The position numbers were made by a program, and so were the translations under genes. Positions 51,600 to 61,896 of a stretch of 64,000 nucleotides of DNA are shown here, piece after piece (position 1 is the stretch's first letter; each line of letters opens with the position of its first letter). The notes beneath the pieces were generated by a model, which saw nothing but the letters and a program-made list of their open reading frames with translations, was not told the origin of the DNA and searched no databases. The DNA comes from Piscinibacter lacus (GTDB taxonomy: Bacteria; Pseudomonadota; Gammaproteobacteria; Burkholderiales; Burkholderiaceae_C), in NCBI RefSeq assembly GCF_016735685.1, contig NZ_JAERRA010000001.1, positions 1,364,001 to 1,428,000 of the forward strand, in the 5' to 3' direction.

Positions 51600-53392
51600 G
51601 CGACCGCAGCCTGTGCGCCCTCGCCGAACTGCAGCCGGTGCAGCCGCGCATACAGCCCGCTCGCGGCCAGCAACTGATCGTGGCTGCCGACCTCGGCGAT
51701 GCGGCCTTCGTCGAGTACGACGATGCGGTCGGCATTGGCGATGGTCGACAGGCGGTGGGCGATGACGAGGGTGGTGCGGCCGCGGCGCAGGTTGTCGAGC
51801 GCGGCCTGCACGACGCGCTCGCTCTCGGTGTCGAGCGCGGAGGTGGCTTCGTCAAGCAGCAGGATGGGCGCGTCCTTGAGCAGCGCGCGGGCGATCGACA
51901 GGCGCTGGCGCTGGCCGCCGGAGAGCCGCGCGCCGTTCTCGCCGATCACGGTGTCCAGGCCCTCGGGCAGGGCGCGGATGAAGTCCATCGCATGCGCGGC
52001 CTCGGCGGCGGCCTCGACGGCGGCGCGCGTGCTCTCGCCCTGGCGGCCGTAGGCGATGTTGGCGGCCACGCTGTCGTCGAACAGCACGACCTGCTGGGTG
52101 ACCAGGGCGATCTGGCCGCGCAGCTCGGCCAGCGGCAGTTCGCGCAGGTCGATGCCGTCCAGCGTGATGCGGCCGGCCCCAGGCTCGTAGAAGCGCGGGA
52201 TCATGGCCATCAGCGTGGACTTGCCGCCGCCCGAGGCGCCGACCAGGGCCACGGTCTCGCCCGGCTCGATGGCGAGGTCGATGCCGGCCAGGGCCTCGCG
52301 CTCGGCGCCGGCGTAGCGGAAGCGCAGGCCTTCGAAGCGAAGCGCTCCGCGGGCGCGGCCTTCGAGCCGGCGGGTGCCGGTGTCGGGCTCGGCCGGGGCA
52401 TCCAGCACCTCGAAGATGCTGGCCGCGGCGGCCAGGCCGCGCTGCAGCGGCTCGTTCACATTCGACAGGCGCTTGAGCGGCGCCAGCAGCAGCGCCATCG
52501 CGCCGAAGAAGCTGACGAAGCCGCCCACCGTCAGGCCCTGCTGCTGCGACTGCAAGGTGGCGTAGAGGATGATCACCGCCAGCGCCAGCACGGCGATGAG
52601 CTGCACGATGGGCCCGTTGGCCGCCGAGGTGGTGACCACCTTCATCGTGGTGCGGCGCAGGCTCTGGGCGATGCGGTCGAAGCGGGCCTCTTCGTAGGCG
52701 GCGGCGCCGAAGACCTTGATCTCCTGCTGGCCCTCGCTGACCTCGCGCAGCACATGGTTGAGCTCGCCCATCGAGCCCTGCTGCTTGTGGCTGAGGCCGC
52801 GCAGGCGCCGGCTGACGGTGCGGATCACCCAGGCGATCACCGGCAGCACCGCGAAGAAGACCAGGGCCAGCTTCCAGTCCAGGTAGAGCATGTAGGCCAG
52901 CAGGCCCAGCACGGTCAGGCTGTCTTTCACCACGGTCAGCAGCACGGTGGTGATGATGGGGCTGACCTGCTGGCTGTTGTAGGTCAGCAGCGAGATCAGC
53001 TTGGCGCTGGGCTGGGCATCGAAGTGGCTGGCCGGCAGGCGCAGCAGCTTGGCGAAGACCTGGCGGCGCAGCTCCAGCACCAGGCGGGTGGCCACATCGT
53101 TCAGCGCGGCGGTGTGGGCGAAGTCCGACACACCGCGGATCAGGAAAAGCAGCACCAGCAGCAGCGGCGTGCGCAGCACGGCGGCCGGGTCCTTGGCGAC
53201 GAAGCTGCCGTCGAGCAGCTCCTTGAGCAGTGCCGGGATCGCGGCTTCGGTGGCGGCATAGATCGCCATCGCCACCAGGCCCAGGCCGAAGATGGACCAG
53301 TGCGGCCGGGTCAGGGCCAGCAGGCGCAGCATCAGGGTGCGGCGCTCGGCGGCGCCAAGCACCGGGTGGGAAGGGGAGGCGGGGGAGGACAT
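51575..53392 (-). CDS. msbA: Lipid A / lipid-linked ABC exporter, MsbA type
   Basis: A 605-residue half-transporter: six membrane helices (about 28-310) followed by the nucleotide-binding domain (about 360-590) with Walker [11 protein letters not shown]-loop [11 protein letters not shown], signature [15 protein letters not shown] and Walker [13 protein letters not shown]. It flips lipid A-core or a related lipid to the periplasmic face. The ATG at 53392 precedes the first helix at a normal distance; the frame is open much further upstream but that part overlaps the next gene. Its 3' end overlaps the GT2-like gene by 25 bp. msbA is the likely name, given the LPS context. Confidence 0.9.
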   Translation of the reverse strand: MSSPASPSHPVLGAAERRTLMLRLLALTRPHWSIFGLGLVAMAIYAATEAAIPALLKELLDGSFVAKDPAAVLRTPLLLVLLFLIRGVSDFAHTAALNDVATRLVLELRRQVFAKLLRLPASHFDAQPSAKLISLLTYNSQQVSPIITTVLLTVVKDSLTVLGLLAYMLYLDWKLALVFFAVLPVIAWVIRTVSRRLRGLSHKQQGSMGELNHVLREVSEGQQEIKVFGAAAYEEARFDRIAQSLRRTTMKVVTTSAANGPIVQLIAVLALAVIILYATLQSQQQGLTVGGFVSFFGAMALLLAPLKRLSNVNEPLQRGLAAAASIFEVLDAPAEPDTGTRRLEGRARGALRFEGLRFRYAGAEREALAGIDLAIEPGETVALVGASGGGKSTLMAMIPRFYEPGAGRITLDGIDLRELPLAELRGQIALVTQQVVLFDDSVAANIAYGRQGESTRAAVEAAAEAAHAMDFIRALPEGLDTVIGENGARLSGGQRQRLSIARALLKDAPILLLDEATSALDTESERVVQAALDNLRRGRTTLVIAHRLSTIANADRIVVLDEGRIAEVGSHDQLLAASGLYARLHRLQFGEGAQAAVAQSARDFP

Positions 53393-53650
53393 GCAGTCGG
53401 GCGGGGCACGCTCGGGCGGGGGCCCGCGTCGCGCGGCGCGATTGTCGGCGGGTTTGGCAGGCCCTCCCGCAGCCGCTGTGGCGGGCCTGCGACCGGCCGC
53501 CGCCGGCCGCCATGCCCCCGCAGCCGGCCCGGGCCGGGCGCCTGCCCATAATCGCCCGCGACCCGCAGCGCAGGCCCCCGCCCGCGACCTGCCGGCGCCA
53601 TCCGAGGCCGGGACTGCACCCGGCCCGTGTCCACGGAGACAAGAGAGACC
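53393..53650. other. 258-bp intergenic region between msbA and the TPR gene
   Basis: No gene seen; divergent promoters are expected. CATAAT at 53547-53552 (plus strand) could be a -10 for the TPR gene, with a leader of about 95 nt. No hairpin terminator or known riboswitch was recognised. Confidence 0.4.
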
Positions 53651-54544
53651 ATGAAGCCTTCCCCCCGAACCCCGGCCGCGCGGCCGACTTTGCGCCTGCG
53701 CCATGCCCTGCTGGCCCTGGGCCTGGGCGCCACCCTGCTGGCCGGCCCCGCCCGGGCCGCGCTGGATGTGGATGCCCTCTGGGACTTCGCCCAGCCCGTG
53801 CGCACCGAGCAGGCCTTCCGCGAGGCCCTGGGCCGTGCGCAGGGCGACGAGGCGCTGATCCTCGTGACGCAGATCGCGCGCACTTTCACCATCCGCGGCG
53901 AATTCGCCAATGCCGAGCGTGAGCTGGACGGCATCGCCGCCAAGCTGCCGACCGCCGGGGCGGAGGCGCGGGTGCGCGAGGCGCTGGAGCGCGGCCGCAT
54001 CCTGCGCGGCCAGGGGCAGGGCGGCCAGGCGCGGCCCTTCTTCATCCGGGCGCTGGAGATGGCGCGGCCGGCCGGCCTGGAGGCCCTGACGGCCGATGCC
54101 ATGCATTCCGTCGCCCTGGTCGAGCCGACCCGCGAAGGCCGCCTGGCCTGGCATGAGCGCACGCTCGACTACGTGCGCGAGGCCAAGGACGCTCGCGCCC
54201 GCAAGTGGGAGCCCGCGGCCCTGAACAATATGGGCATCACCCTCAACGAGATGGGCCGCCACGATCTGGCGCTGCCGGTGCTGCAGAAGGCGCTGGCGAT
54301 CTACCAGCAGCAGGGCCTGGCGCCGGCCATCCGCGGCGGCCGCTGGCTGGTGGCCCACACCCAGCGCATGAGCGGCGACCTGAAAGCCGCGCAGGCGGGC
54401 TTCGAATCGCTGGAGAAGGACGATGCCGCCGCCGGCATCGCCGACCGCTACGTGCTCAATGAGCTGGCCTCGGTGCACGAGGCGCGTGGCGATGCGGCGG
54501 CGGCCGAGGCCTATCGCAAGAAGTCGCAGGCGGTCGCGCGCTGA
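53651..54544 (+). CDS. Exported TPR protein
   Basis: A 297-residue protein with a signal peptide (core about residues 18-34, cleavage after ARA-AL) and tetratricopeptide-like helix pairs over the rest: IARTFTIRGEFANAERELDG, LERGRILRGQGQGGQARPFF, NNMGITLNEMGRHDLALPVL, and the last at VLNELASVHEARGDAAAAEA. Function is unknown; TPR proteins with this layout act as periplasmic scaffolds. It is flanked by unrelated genes, so it gives little context. The start at 53651 begins the signal peptide; the ATG 24 bp earlier would give a longer n-region. Confidence 0.8.
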   Translation: MKPSPRTPAARPTLRLRHALLALGLGATLLAGPARAALDVDALWDFAQPVRTEQAFREALGRAQGDEALILVTQIARTFTIRGEFANAERELDGIAAKLPTAGAEARVREALERGRILRGQGQGGQARPFFIRALEMARPAGLEALTADAMHSVALVEPTREGRLAWHERTLDYVREAKDARARKWEPAALNNMGITLNEMGRHDLALPVLQKALAIYQQQGLAPAIRGGRWLVAHTQRMSGDLKAAQAGFESLEKDDAAAGIADRYVLNELASVHEARGDAAAAEAYRKKSQAVAR

Positions 54545-54598
54545 GTCTTCGTCCGGCCTGACCGGCCAGACCCCGCCGGGCCGGGGCCGGAGCGGGCC

Positions 54599-55420
54599 TC
54601 AGCGCCCGCCCGGGGCCTGGAAGCCGCCGCTGCGGTAGGTCAGCACCAGGGTGTCGCGGTGGCCTTCGCGGGCCACGGCCTCGGGCGGCAGCGGCTGGCC
54701 GTTGGCATCGGCGGGCTGGATGGGCGTGCTTTCGTGCACGACCCGGGCGTCATCCAGCAGCAGTGCGCTCCAGGGCCGTTGCAGGGTGAAGCGCACGCCG
54801 CCGGTGCCGCCGGCCTCGAAGACACGGGTTTCGCCGCCGATCACCGCATGGCGCTCGACGAGCAGCACGGCGACGAAGTCCACCCCGTCGCGGTGCGCGC
54901 CCTCGGGCGTCGGCCGGCCGACGCCGTCACGGGTGTCGATGCGGAAGGGATGGGTCTCGATCCACCAGCGGCCGTCCTCGGGCGCGCGGCGCTGGGCGAA
55001 CAGGCCGCCGATCGCGGCGATCAGCGTCGTCCAGCTCGGATTGGCGGCCAGCTCCGGCTCCAGCGGATCGAACCAGCGTTCCATGCCGCCGTGCAGCGCG
55101 TTGTAGGTGGTCGGCTGCCAGTGCGCGCGGTGCGGCGTGGCTTGGAGGCCGGCCGACAGCGCGCTCAGGTCGCAGCGGGCCAGGTTCTGCGGCAGGGTCT
55201 GCACATAGCAGCCGTGGCGGCGGTGGCGGTAGCGGCCGCCGTCCTTGAGGTGACGGTCCGGCGGCAGCGCGGCCCAGTGCGGATGCAGCGCATCCAACTG
55301 CGCCAGGCTGAGCCCGGCGAGCTGGGCCAGGGCCTCCGGCGTGAGCGTGGCAAAGCCCTGCTGGATCAGGCGGTCGACGGCGACGGCCGGGGCGATGGGG
55401 GTTTGGAGGTCGACGATCAT
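54599..55420 (-). CDS. 2OG-Fe(II) dioxygenase family protein (PF10014 type)
   Basis: A 273-residue protein of the 2OG-Fe dioxygenase family that includes amino-acid hydroxylases such as isoleucine dioxygenase. Iron ligands are apparent as HRD in EGAHRDGVDFVAVLLV and the distal His in VVHESTP; the Arg in LVLTYRSGGF is likely to bind 2-oxoglutarate. The substrate is unknown. The start is at 55420 (MIVDLQTP); sequence upstream is not conserved-looking. It diverges from plsY. Confidence 0.85.
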   Translation of the reverse strand: MIVDLQTPIAPAVAVDRLIQQGFATLTPEALAQLAGLSLAQLDALHPHWAALPPDRHLKDGGRYRHRRHGCYVQTLPQNLARCDLSALSAGLQATPHRAHWQPTTYNALHGGMERWFDPLEPELAANPSWTTLIAAIGGLFAQRRAPEDGRWWIETHPFRIDTRDGVGRPTPEGAHRDGVDFVAVLLVERHAVIGGETRVFEAGGTGGVRFTLQRPWSALLLDDARVVHESTPIQPADANGQPLPPEAVAREGHRDTLVLTYRSGGFQAPGGR

Positions 55421-55520
55421 CGGGGCAGGGTCCACAAGCCGGCACAGGCACGGGGCGGCGAGGCTAGCACGCGGCCCCCGGCCTGCGCGCCGCTTGGGTC
55501 TGGGGCGGCGCGCGGGCCGG

Positions 55521-55526
55521 CACAAT
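55521..55526 (+). promoter_or_regulatory. Candidate -10 of plsY (leaderless start)
   Basis: CACAAT ends 7 nt before the ATG at 55534. The same -10/ATG distance occurs at other genes here. No Shine-Dalgarno sequence. Confidence 0.4.
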
Positions 55527-55533
55527 CCGGGGC

Positions 55534-56151
55534 ATGGACTGGATGGCTCCCCTCGCCGCGATCGCCGCGGCCTACCTGCTGGGTTCGATTTCCTTTGCGG
55601 TGATCGTCAGCCGCGCCTTCGGCCTGGCCGATCCGCGCAGCTACGGCTCCGGCAACCCCGGCGCGACGAATGTGCTGCGCTCCGGCCGCAAGGCTGCGGC
55701 CCTGCTCACCCTGCTGCTCGATGCCTTCAAGGGCGTGCTGCCGGTGCTGGCGGTGCGCGGCCTGGCGCCGGAGCTGGGCGAGCCGCTGGTGGCGGCGGTC
55801 GCGCTCGCGGCCTTCCTCGGCCACCTCTACCCGGTCTTCTTCGGTTTCCAGGGCGGCAAGGGCGTGGCCACCGCGGCCGGTGCGATCTTCGCCCTGAACC
55901 CGGTGCTGGGCCTGGCGACGCTGGCGAGCTTTGCGATGGTCGTCGGCTTCACCCGCTTCGTGTCCCTGGGCTCGATGGTGGCGGCGGTCTTCGCGCCCTT
56001 CTACCAACTGCTGATCTGGGGCCCCGGCCCGATCTTCCTGGCCCTGCTTGCGATGGCCTTCCTGCTCATCTGGCGCCACCGCAGCAACATCGCCAAGCTG
56101 CGCGCCGGCACCGAGGGCCGGCTCGGCCAGAAGTCCGCGTCCTCGCGCTGA
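55534..56151 (+). CDS. plsY: Glycerol-3-phosphate acyltransferase PlsY
   Basis: Inner-membrane enzyme that transfers an acyl group from acyl-phosphate to glycerol 3-phosphate, the first step of phospholipid synthesis. The 205-residue protein has five membrane segments and the three PlsY motifs: GSGNPGATNVLRSGRK, GHLYPVFFGFQGGKGVAT and the third near HRSNIAKLRAGTEGRLGQK. PlsX is not in the window. The RidA-family gene follows 37 bp later. Confidence 0.96.
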   Translation: MDWMAPLAAIAAAYLLGSISFAVIVSRAFGLADPRSYGSGNPGATNVLRSGRKAAALLTLLLDAFKGVLPVLAVRGLAPELGEPLVAAVALAAFLGHLYPVFFGFQGGKGVATAAGAIFALNPVLGLATLASFAMVVGFTRFVSLGSMVAAVFAPFYQLLIWGPGPIFLALLAMAFLLIWRHRSNIAKLRAGTEGRLGQKSASSR

Positions 56152-56188
56152 GCCGCTTCGATTTCCACCCACCCTTTCGACGATTTCC

Positions 56189-56545
56189 ATGACCGCTTCC
56201 AGCATCCAGCGCTTCGACACCAATGCCCGCCTGTCCGAGATGACGGTGGCCCACGGCTTCGCCTTCCTCGCCGGCCAGGTGGCGGGCGACGACAGCGCCG
56301 ACATCACCGGCCAGACCCAGCAGGTGCTGGCCCAGATCGATGCGCTGCTGGCCCGCGCCGGCAGCGACAAGTCGCGCATCCTGCGCGTCGAGATCGTGCT
56401 GCCCAACCTGGCCGATTTCCCGGCGATGAACGCCGTCTGGGAAGCCTGGCTGCCGGCCGGCTGCGCGCCGGCCCGTGCCACCGTCTCGGCCCAACTGGCC
56501 CGCCCGGGCTGGAAGGTCGAGATGATCGTCACCGCCGCGGTCTGA
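56189..56545 (+). CDS. RidA-family protein
   Basis: A 118-residue YjgF/RidA homologue (VAHGFAFLAGQV, QVLAQIDALLARAGSDKSRI, NAVWEAWLPAGCAPARATVS, WKVEMIVTAAV). Archetypal RidA hydrolyses reactive 2-aminoacrylate and related imines; the Arg in ARATV that contacts substrate is present. It is of the shorter subtype, and its substrate is not certain. The start at 56189 matches the family N-terminus. Confidence 0.88.
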   Translation: MTASSIQRFDTNARLSEMTVAHGFAFLAGQVAGDDSADITGQTQQVLAQIDALLARAGSDKSRILRVEIVLPNLADFPAMNAVWEAWLPAGCAPARATVSAQLARPGWKVEMIVTAAV

Positions 56546-56565
56546 GCGCCGGCGCGGATCCCGCC

Positions 56566-56967
56566 ATGACAAGCGCCGAGGCCTCCGCCCGCCCGGGCAA
56601 GCGCTGGCGCGAGTGGCTGGCCCTGGCCCTGGCGGCGGGCGTCGGCTGGGGCGCCTCGCAGTTCTGGGGCGCGCGCCAGGCCGAGCAGGCCCGCGCTGAA
56701 CTGGCCGCCCGCGCGCGGCCGGGCGAGATCCTGATGTTCTCCGCCACCTGGTGCGGCGTCTGCAAGCAGGCCCACCGCTGGTTGCAGGAAGCCGGCGTGC
56801 CCTATCTGGCCTGCGAGGTCGATGTCGACCCGCAGTGCCGCGAGCGCTGGCAGGCCCTGGGGGGCGGCGGGACGCCGCTCTTCCTCGTCAAGGGCCAGAC
56901 GGTGCTGGGCTTCCGGCCCGAGCGACTGGCCGAGGCGCTCAAGGACGCGGGCGCGGCCCCGCGCTGA
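56566..56967 (+). CDS. Membrane-anchored glutaredoxin-like protein
   Basis: A 133-residue protein with a hydrophobic segment (about residues 17-34) that probably anchors it to the inner membrane with the thioredoxin-fold domain outside, followed by a short helix and the domain (about 53-130) with active site CGVC in FSATWCGVCKQAH and the cis-proline in GGTPLFLVKGQ. It is shorter than glutaredoxins with known reductase partners. The partner and role are unknown. It lies 20 bp after the RidA-family gene. Confidence 0.78.
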   Translation: MTSAEASARPGKRWREWLALALAAGVGWGASQFWGARQAEQARAELAARARPGEILMFSATWCGVCKQAHRWLQEAGVPYLACEVDVDPQCRERWQALGGGGTPLFLVKGQTVLGFRPERLAEALKDAGAAPR

Positions 56968-57015
56968 GCACGCGGGACCCGGCGCCGGTGCCCGTCGGGC
57001 CCGGCGGCCCGGCCC

Positions 57016-57642
57016 TCAGCCCAGGCCCAGCGGCGCCAGCGGCCCCGCGCCGGCCCGCACCAGCGCGATCTCGCCCCCGCTCAGGTCGACCACCGTGGTC
57101 GGCTGCATGGGGCAGGCGCCGGCATCCAGCACGGCATCGATCAGCTTCTCGTAGCGGCTGCGGATGGCCTCGGCCTCGTTGAGCGGCTCGGTCTCGCCGG
57201 CCGGGATCAGCGTGGTCGCCAGCAGGGGCTGGCCCAGTTCCTCCAGCAGTGCCTGCGTGACCCGGTGCGCGGGCACGCGCAGGCCGATGGTGCGACGTTG
57301 CGGGTGCGAGAGGCGCCGCGGCACCTCCTTGGTCGCTTCCAGGATGAAGGTGTAGGCGCCGGGCGTGGCCGACTTCAGCAGCCGGTACTGGCGGTTGTCG
57401 ACCCGGGCGTAGGTGGCCAGCTCGGCCAGGTCGCGGCACAGCAGGGTCAGGTGATGCTTCTCGTCGATGCCGCGCAGGCGACGCAGCGCGGTGGCGGCGT
57501 CCTTGTCGTCGAGATGGCAGACGAAGGCATAGCTGGAGTCGGTCGGGATCGCGGCCAGGCCGCCACGATGCAGGATTTGCGCGGCCTGACGCAGCAGCCG
57601 GGGCTGCGGATCCTGGGGATGCAGTTCGAAATGCTGGGCCAT
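57016..57642 (-). CDS. YciO/TsaC-type threonylcarbamoyl-AMP synthase family protein
   Basis: A 208-residue protein of the Sua5/YrdC/YciO family: AAQILHRGGLAAIPTDSSYA, HHLTLLCRDLAELATYA, KSATPGAYTFILEATKEVPR and TIGLRVPAH, with the nucleotide and carbamoyl sites apparently intact. The motif PTDSSYA (instead of PTET.YG) points to the YciO branch, whose role in tRNA t6A formation is less certain than that of TsaC. It lies downstream of the acyl desaturase gene across a terminator, so it is probably transcribed on its own. Confidence 0.85.
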   Translation of the reverse strand: MAQHFELHPQDPQPRLLRQAAQILHRGGLAAIPTDSSYAFVCHLDDKDAATALRRLRGIDEKHHLTLLCRDLAELATYARVDNRQYRLLKSATPGAYTFILEATKEVPRRLSHPQRRTIGLRVPAHRVTQALLEELGQPLLATTLIPAGETEPLNEAEAIRSRYEKLIDAVLDAGACPMQPTTVVDLSGGEIALVRAGAGPLAPLGLG

Positions 57643-57683
57643 GGCGGCGGGTGGTGGCGGCGGGTCGGGGCGGACACGGGCAG

Positions 57684-57718
57684 AAAAAAGCCCCAGGGCT
57701 GCGGGAGCACCTGGGGCC
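57684..57718 (-). terminator. Terminator after the acyl desaturase gene
   Basis: Minus strand: GCCCCAGG and CCTGGGGC form a stem around an 11-12-nt loop and are followed by TTTTTT (AAAAAA on the plus strand at 57684-57689). It stops the desaturase transcript before the YciO/TsaC gene. Confidence 0.87.
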
Positions 57719-57774
57719 GGGCGCGGGCCGGGCCGCGCGCGGGGTCGGTTCCGGCGGCCGGGCCGCCGCGTCGG

Positions 57775-58998
57775 TCAGGCGTGGGCCGCGCGCAGGCGCT
57801 GCGCAAAGTTGGCCAGGGCCGCGTTGCCGCTGGTCTCGGCCTTGCGGCACCAGACCTGCAGGTCGTGCACGAGCTGCTCGGCCGACACATTGGTGCGGGT
57901 CCAGAGCTGGCGCAGTTCCTCGCGCATGGTGTGGAGCTGGCTCAGGGCCGGGTGATCGGCCACGGCCTGGGCGACCTCGGGGCGCACATCGTGCGGGATG
58001 CGCTCGTCGTCGCGGTGCAGCCAGCGGCGGGCCAGGTTCAGGCGCGACCACTGCGCGCTGTGCTGATGGCCTTCGGCCTTCAGGCGGGCCAGCTCGCTCA
58101 GGCAGGCCTTCTGCAGCTCGCGGCCGTAGCGGGCCATCAGCTCGTAGCGGTTGGCGATCAGCGCTTCCAGCGTCTTCGCATCGGCCTGGGCCTTGACGGT
58201 GCCGAGCTTCAGCGCCGGGATGGTCTTGCGCGCCTTGGCCAGGCCGAACCAGGACAGCACGGTGATGTACATCCAGCCCACGTCGAACTCATAGGGCTTG
58301 ACCGAGAACTTTGCCGAGGTCGGATAGGTGTGGTGGTTGTTGTGCAGCTCTTCGCCACCAATGATCAGGCCCCAGGGCGAGACATTGGTCGAGGCGTCCG
58401 GCGCCTCGTAGTTGCGGTAGCCCCAGAAATGGCCCAGGCCGTTGATGATGCCGGCGGCATGGATGGGGATCCACAGCATCTGGATGGCCCAGATCGTCAG
58501 GCCGATCGCGCCGAACAGGCCGACGTTGATCAGCAGCATCAGGCCCACGCCCTGCCAGCTGTAGCGGGTGTAGAGGTTGCGCTCGATCCAGTCGTCCGGG
58601 GCGCCATGGCTGTACTTACTCAGCGTTTCCTGGTTCTTGGCTTCGGCGCGATAGAGCTCCGCGCCTTCCAGCAGCACCTTCTTGATGCCGCGGGTCTGCG
58701 GGCTGTGCGGGTCGTCCTCGGTCTCGCACTTGGCGTGGTGCTTGCGGTGGATGGCGACCCATTCCTTGGTGACCATGCCGGTGCTCAGCCAGAGCCAGAA
58801 ACGGAAGAAGTGGCTGACGATCGGATGGAGGTCCAGTGCGCGGTGCGCCTGCGAGCGGTGCAGGTAGAGCGTGACCCCGGCGATGGTGATGTGGGTCACC
58901 GCGAGGGTGTAGACCACCACCTGCCAGAGGCTGGCGTGGGTGGCCCCATGCGCCAAGCCATCGATCAGGCCGTACCAGACAGTGGCGAGTAAATCCAT
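57775..58998 (-). CDS. Membrane acyl-CoA/acyl-lipid delta-9 desaturase
   Basis: Integral-membrane di-iron enzyme that introduces a double bond into saturated acyl chains. The 407 residues contain the three histidine boxes HRSQAH (47-52), HRKHH (84-88) and HNNHH (219-223) between four membrane segments, the Fads-type pattern. After the last box come about 160 residues of mostly helical, charged sequence not required by the minimal enzyme. An AAGGAA ribosome-binding site precedes the ATG at 58998, and a TAAAAT -10 candidate lies at 59028-59023. A terminator follows. Confidence 0.93.
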   Translation of the reverse strand: MDLLATVWYGLIDGLAHGATHASLWQVVVYTLAVTHITIAGVTLYLHRSQAHRALDLHPIVSHFFRFWLWLSTGMVTKEWVAIHRKHHAKCETEDDPHSPQTRGIKKVLLEGAELYRAEAKNQETLSKYSHGAPDDWIERNLYTRYSWQGVGLMLLINVGLFGAIGLTIWAIQMLWIPIHAAGIINGLGHFWGYRNYEAPDASTNVSPWGLIIGGEELHNNHHTYPTSAKFSVKPYEFDVGWMYITVLSWFGLAKARKTIPALKLGTVKAQADAKTLEALIANRYELMARYGRELQKACLSELARLKAEGHQHSAQWSRLNLARRWLHRDDERIPHDVRPEVAQAVADHPALSQLHTMREELRQLWTRTNVSAEQLVHDLQVWCRKAETSGNAALANFAQRLRAAHA

Positions 58999-59022
58999 GA
59001 CGTTCCTTTGAAATACCGATCG

Positions 59023-59028
59023 ATTTTA
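59023..59028 (-). promoter_or_regulatory. Candidate -10 of the desaturase gene
   Basis: TAAAAT on the minus strand, 25 nt before the start codon, followed by a normal Shine-Dalgarno sequence (AAGGAA). The -35 region is not clear. Confidence 0.45.
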
Positions 59029-59102
59029 GGCCGAGGGGGGAGGGAATCCTTGCGGCAGCGCAACAAATGCAAGCTCTGCGCAGGGCGGGGCCCGACCCGG
59101 TC

Positions 59103-60365
59103 TCAGGCCTTGCGGTCCCAGACGGCGGCAAAGAAGCCGTCGGTGCCGTGCCGTTGCGGCCACAGCCGCAGGTGGGGGCCGCGCACCAGGGTGTCGATGT
59201 TCTCGATCCGGGCGCGGGCCAGCACCTCGGCCGCCGCGACCGGCACGAAGGCCGGATGAGCTGCGCTGAAGGCCTCGGCGATGGCCTCGTTCTCTTCTTC
59301 GAGCAGGCTGCAAGTGGCGTAGACCAGGCGGCCGCCGGGCTTGAGCAAGCGGGCCGCGCTGGCCAGGATGGCGCGCTGCTTTTCCTGCAGCTCGGCCAGG
59401 GCCTGCGGCGTCTGGCGCCATTTCAAGTCGGGATTGCGGCGCAGCGTGCCGAGGCCGGAGCAGGGCGCATCGACCAGCACCCGGTCGAGCTTGCCCGTCA
59501 GGCGCTTGATCCGCTCGTCGCGCGCATGGGCAATCTGCGCCGGATAGACATTGGACAGGCCGCTGCGCGCCATGCGCGGCTTGAGCGCCTCCAGCCGGTG
59601 GCCGGCGGTGTCGAAGGCATAGAGCCGGCCGGTGCTGCGCATCATCGCGCCCAGGGCCAGGGTCTTGCCGCCGGCGCCGGCGCAGAAGTCGGCCACCATC
59701 TCGCTGCGGCGGGCCTCGGTCAGCAGGGCCAGCAACTGGCTGCCCTCGTCCTGCACCTCGACCAGACCTTCGGTGAAGACCGGCAGGCGCTGAAGCGCCG
59801 GCTTGCCCTCGACCCGCAGGCCCCAGGGCGACCAGGGCGTCGGCTGGGCCTCGATGCCGGCTTCGGCAAGCTGCTGCTGCACCTCCTCGCGCCGGGCCTT
59901 GAGGGCATTGACCCGCAGGTCCAGCGGCGCACTGCGGTTGCAGGCCTCGACGAGGGCCCAGAAATCCTCTTCGCCCAGGCGCTCGCGCAGCGGCGTGGCC
60001 AGCCAGTCGGGCAGGTTGTGGCGCTGCGGGTCGGGCAGGGTGGCCGGGTCGATCGCGCGGGCGTGGCGGGCCCAGGCGTATTCCTCGGGCGTGCAGGCCG
60101 CCTCCAGCATGGACTCGGGACCGACCCAGGCCAGCAGGGCCAGGCGCCGCTCCAGCGGACCGCGGCCGGACTGCGCGAGGTGCGCGAGCCGGGCCTTGAG
60201 CCGCAGGACGGTGTAGGTGGTTTCAGCGAGCAGATGACGCTCGCGGCTGCCGAGGCTGCGTTGATCGCGGAAGTGCCGCGAGACGATGCCATCGGCCGGG
60301 GCGTCGAGCTTCAGGACGGCGCGTAGCAGCTCCGTCACCGACGCCAGCAGGGCAGAAGGAGACAT
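59103..60365 (-). CDS. RsmB-type 16S rRNA (cytosine-C5) methyltransferase
   Basis: A 420-residue SAM-dependent m5C methyltransferase: SAM motif [15 protein letters not shown], the two catalytic cysteines in [15 protein letters not shown] and [13 protein letters not shown], and the motif [11 protein letters not shown]. The N-terminal ~100 residues (helical, [20 protein letters not shown]) are the NusB-like/RsmB start. It modifies a cytosine of 16S rRNA, C967 if orthologous to RsmB. The ATG at 60365 is preceded by GATAAT at 6 nt, so the mRNA is probably leaderless. It is divergent from argH. Confidence 0.87.
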   Translation of the reverse strand: MSPSALLASVTELLRAVLKLDAPADGIVSRHFRDQRSLGSRERHLLAETTYTVLRLKARLAHLAQSGRGPLERRLALLAWVGPESMLEAACTPEEYAWARHARAIDPATLPDPQRHNLPDWLATPLRERLGEEDFWALVEACNRSAPLDLRVNALKARREEVQQQLAEAGIEAQPTPWSPWGLRVEGKPALQRLPVFTEGLVEVQDEGSQLLALLTEARRSEMVADFCAGAGGKTLALGAMMRSTGRLYAFDTAGHRLEALKPRMARSGLSNVYPAQIAHARDERIKRLTGKLDRVLVDAPCSGLGTLRRNPDLKWRQTPQALAELQEKQRAILASAARLLKPGGRLVYATCSLLEEENEAIAEAFSAAHPAFVPVAAAEVLARARIENIDTLVRGPHLRLWPQRHGTDGFFAAVWDRKA

Positions 60366-60371
60366 CGCCCG

Positions 60372-60377
60372 ATTATC
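60372..60377 (-). promoter_or_regulatory. Candidate -10 of the RsmB-type gene (leaderless start)
   Basis: GATAAT on the minus strand ends 6 nt before the ATG at 60365. No clear -35 and no Shine-Dalgarno. Confidence 0.4.
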
Positions 60378-60405
60378 CGCGGCCGGCTCGGCAGGGGCCG
60401 ACTTC

Positions 60406-60411
60406 TACAAT
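60406..60411 (+). promoter_or_regulatory. Candidate -10 of argH
   Basis: TACAAT, 54 nt before the argH ATG, in the context CTACAATCGC that is common before genes in this group of bacteria. No TTGACA-like -35. Confidence 0.5.
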
Positions 60412-60465
60412 CGCCGGCTTCGTCCCGCGCCCGGACGTCTCTCCTTTTCAGCGGTCCCGAACGAC

Positions 60466-61878
<1,413 letters not shown>

Positions 61879-61896
61879 GCCGCCGCAGCCTCAGCC

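Noticed and set aside
53393..54478. Extension of the MsbA-type frame upstream to 54478
   Set aside because: It would overlap the TPR gene completely and shows no membrane or domain pattern before the ATG at 53392.
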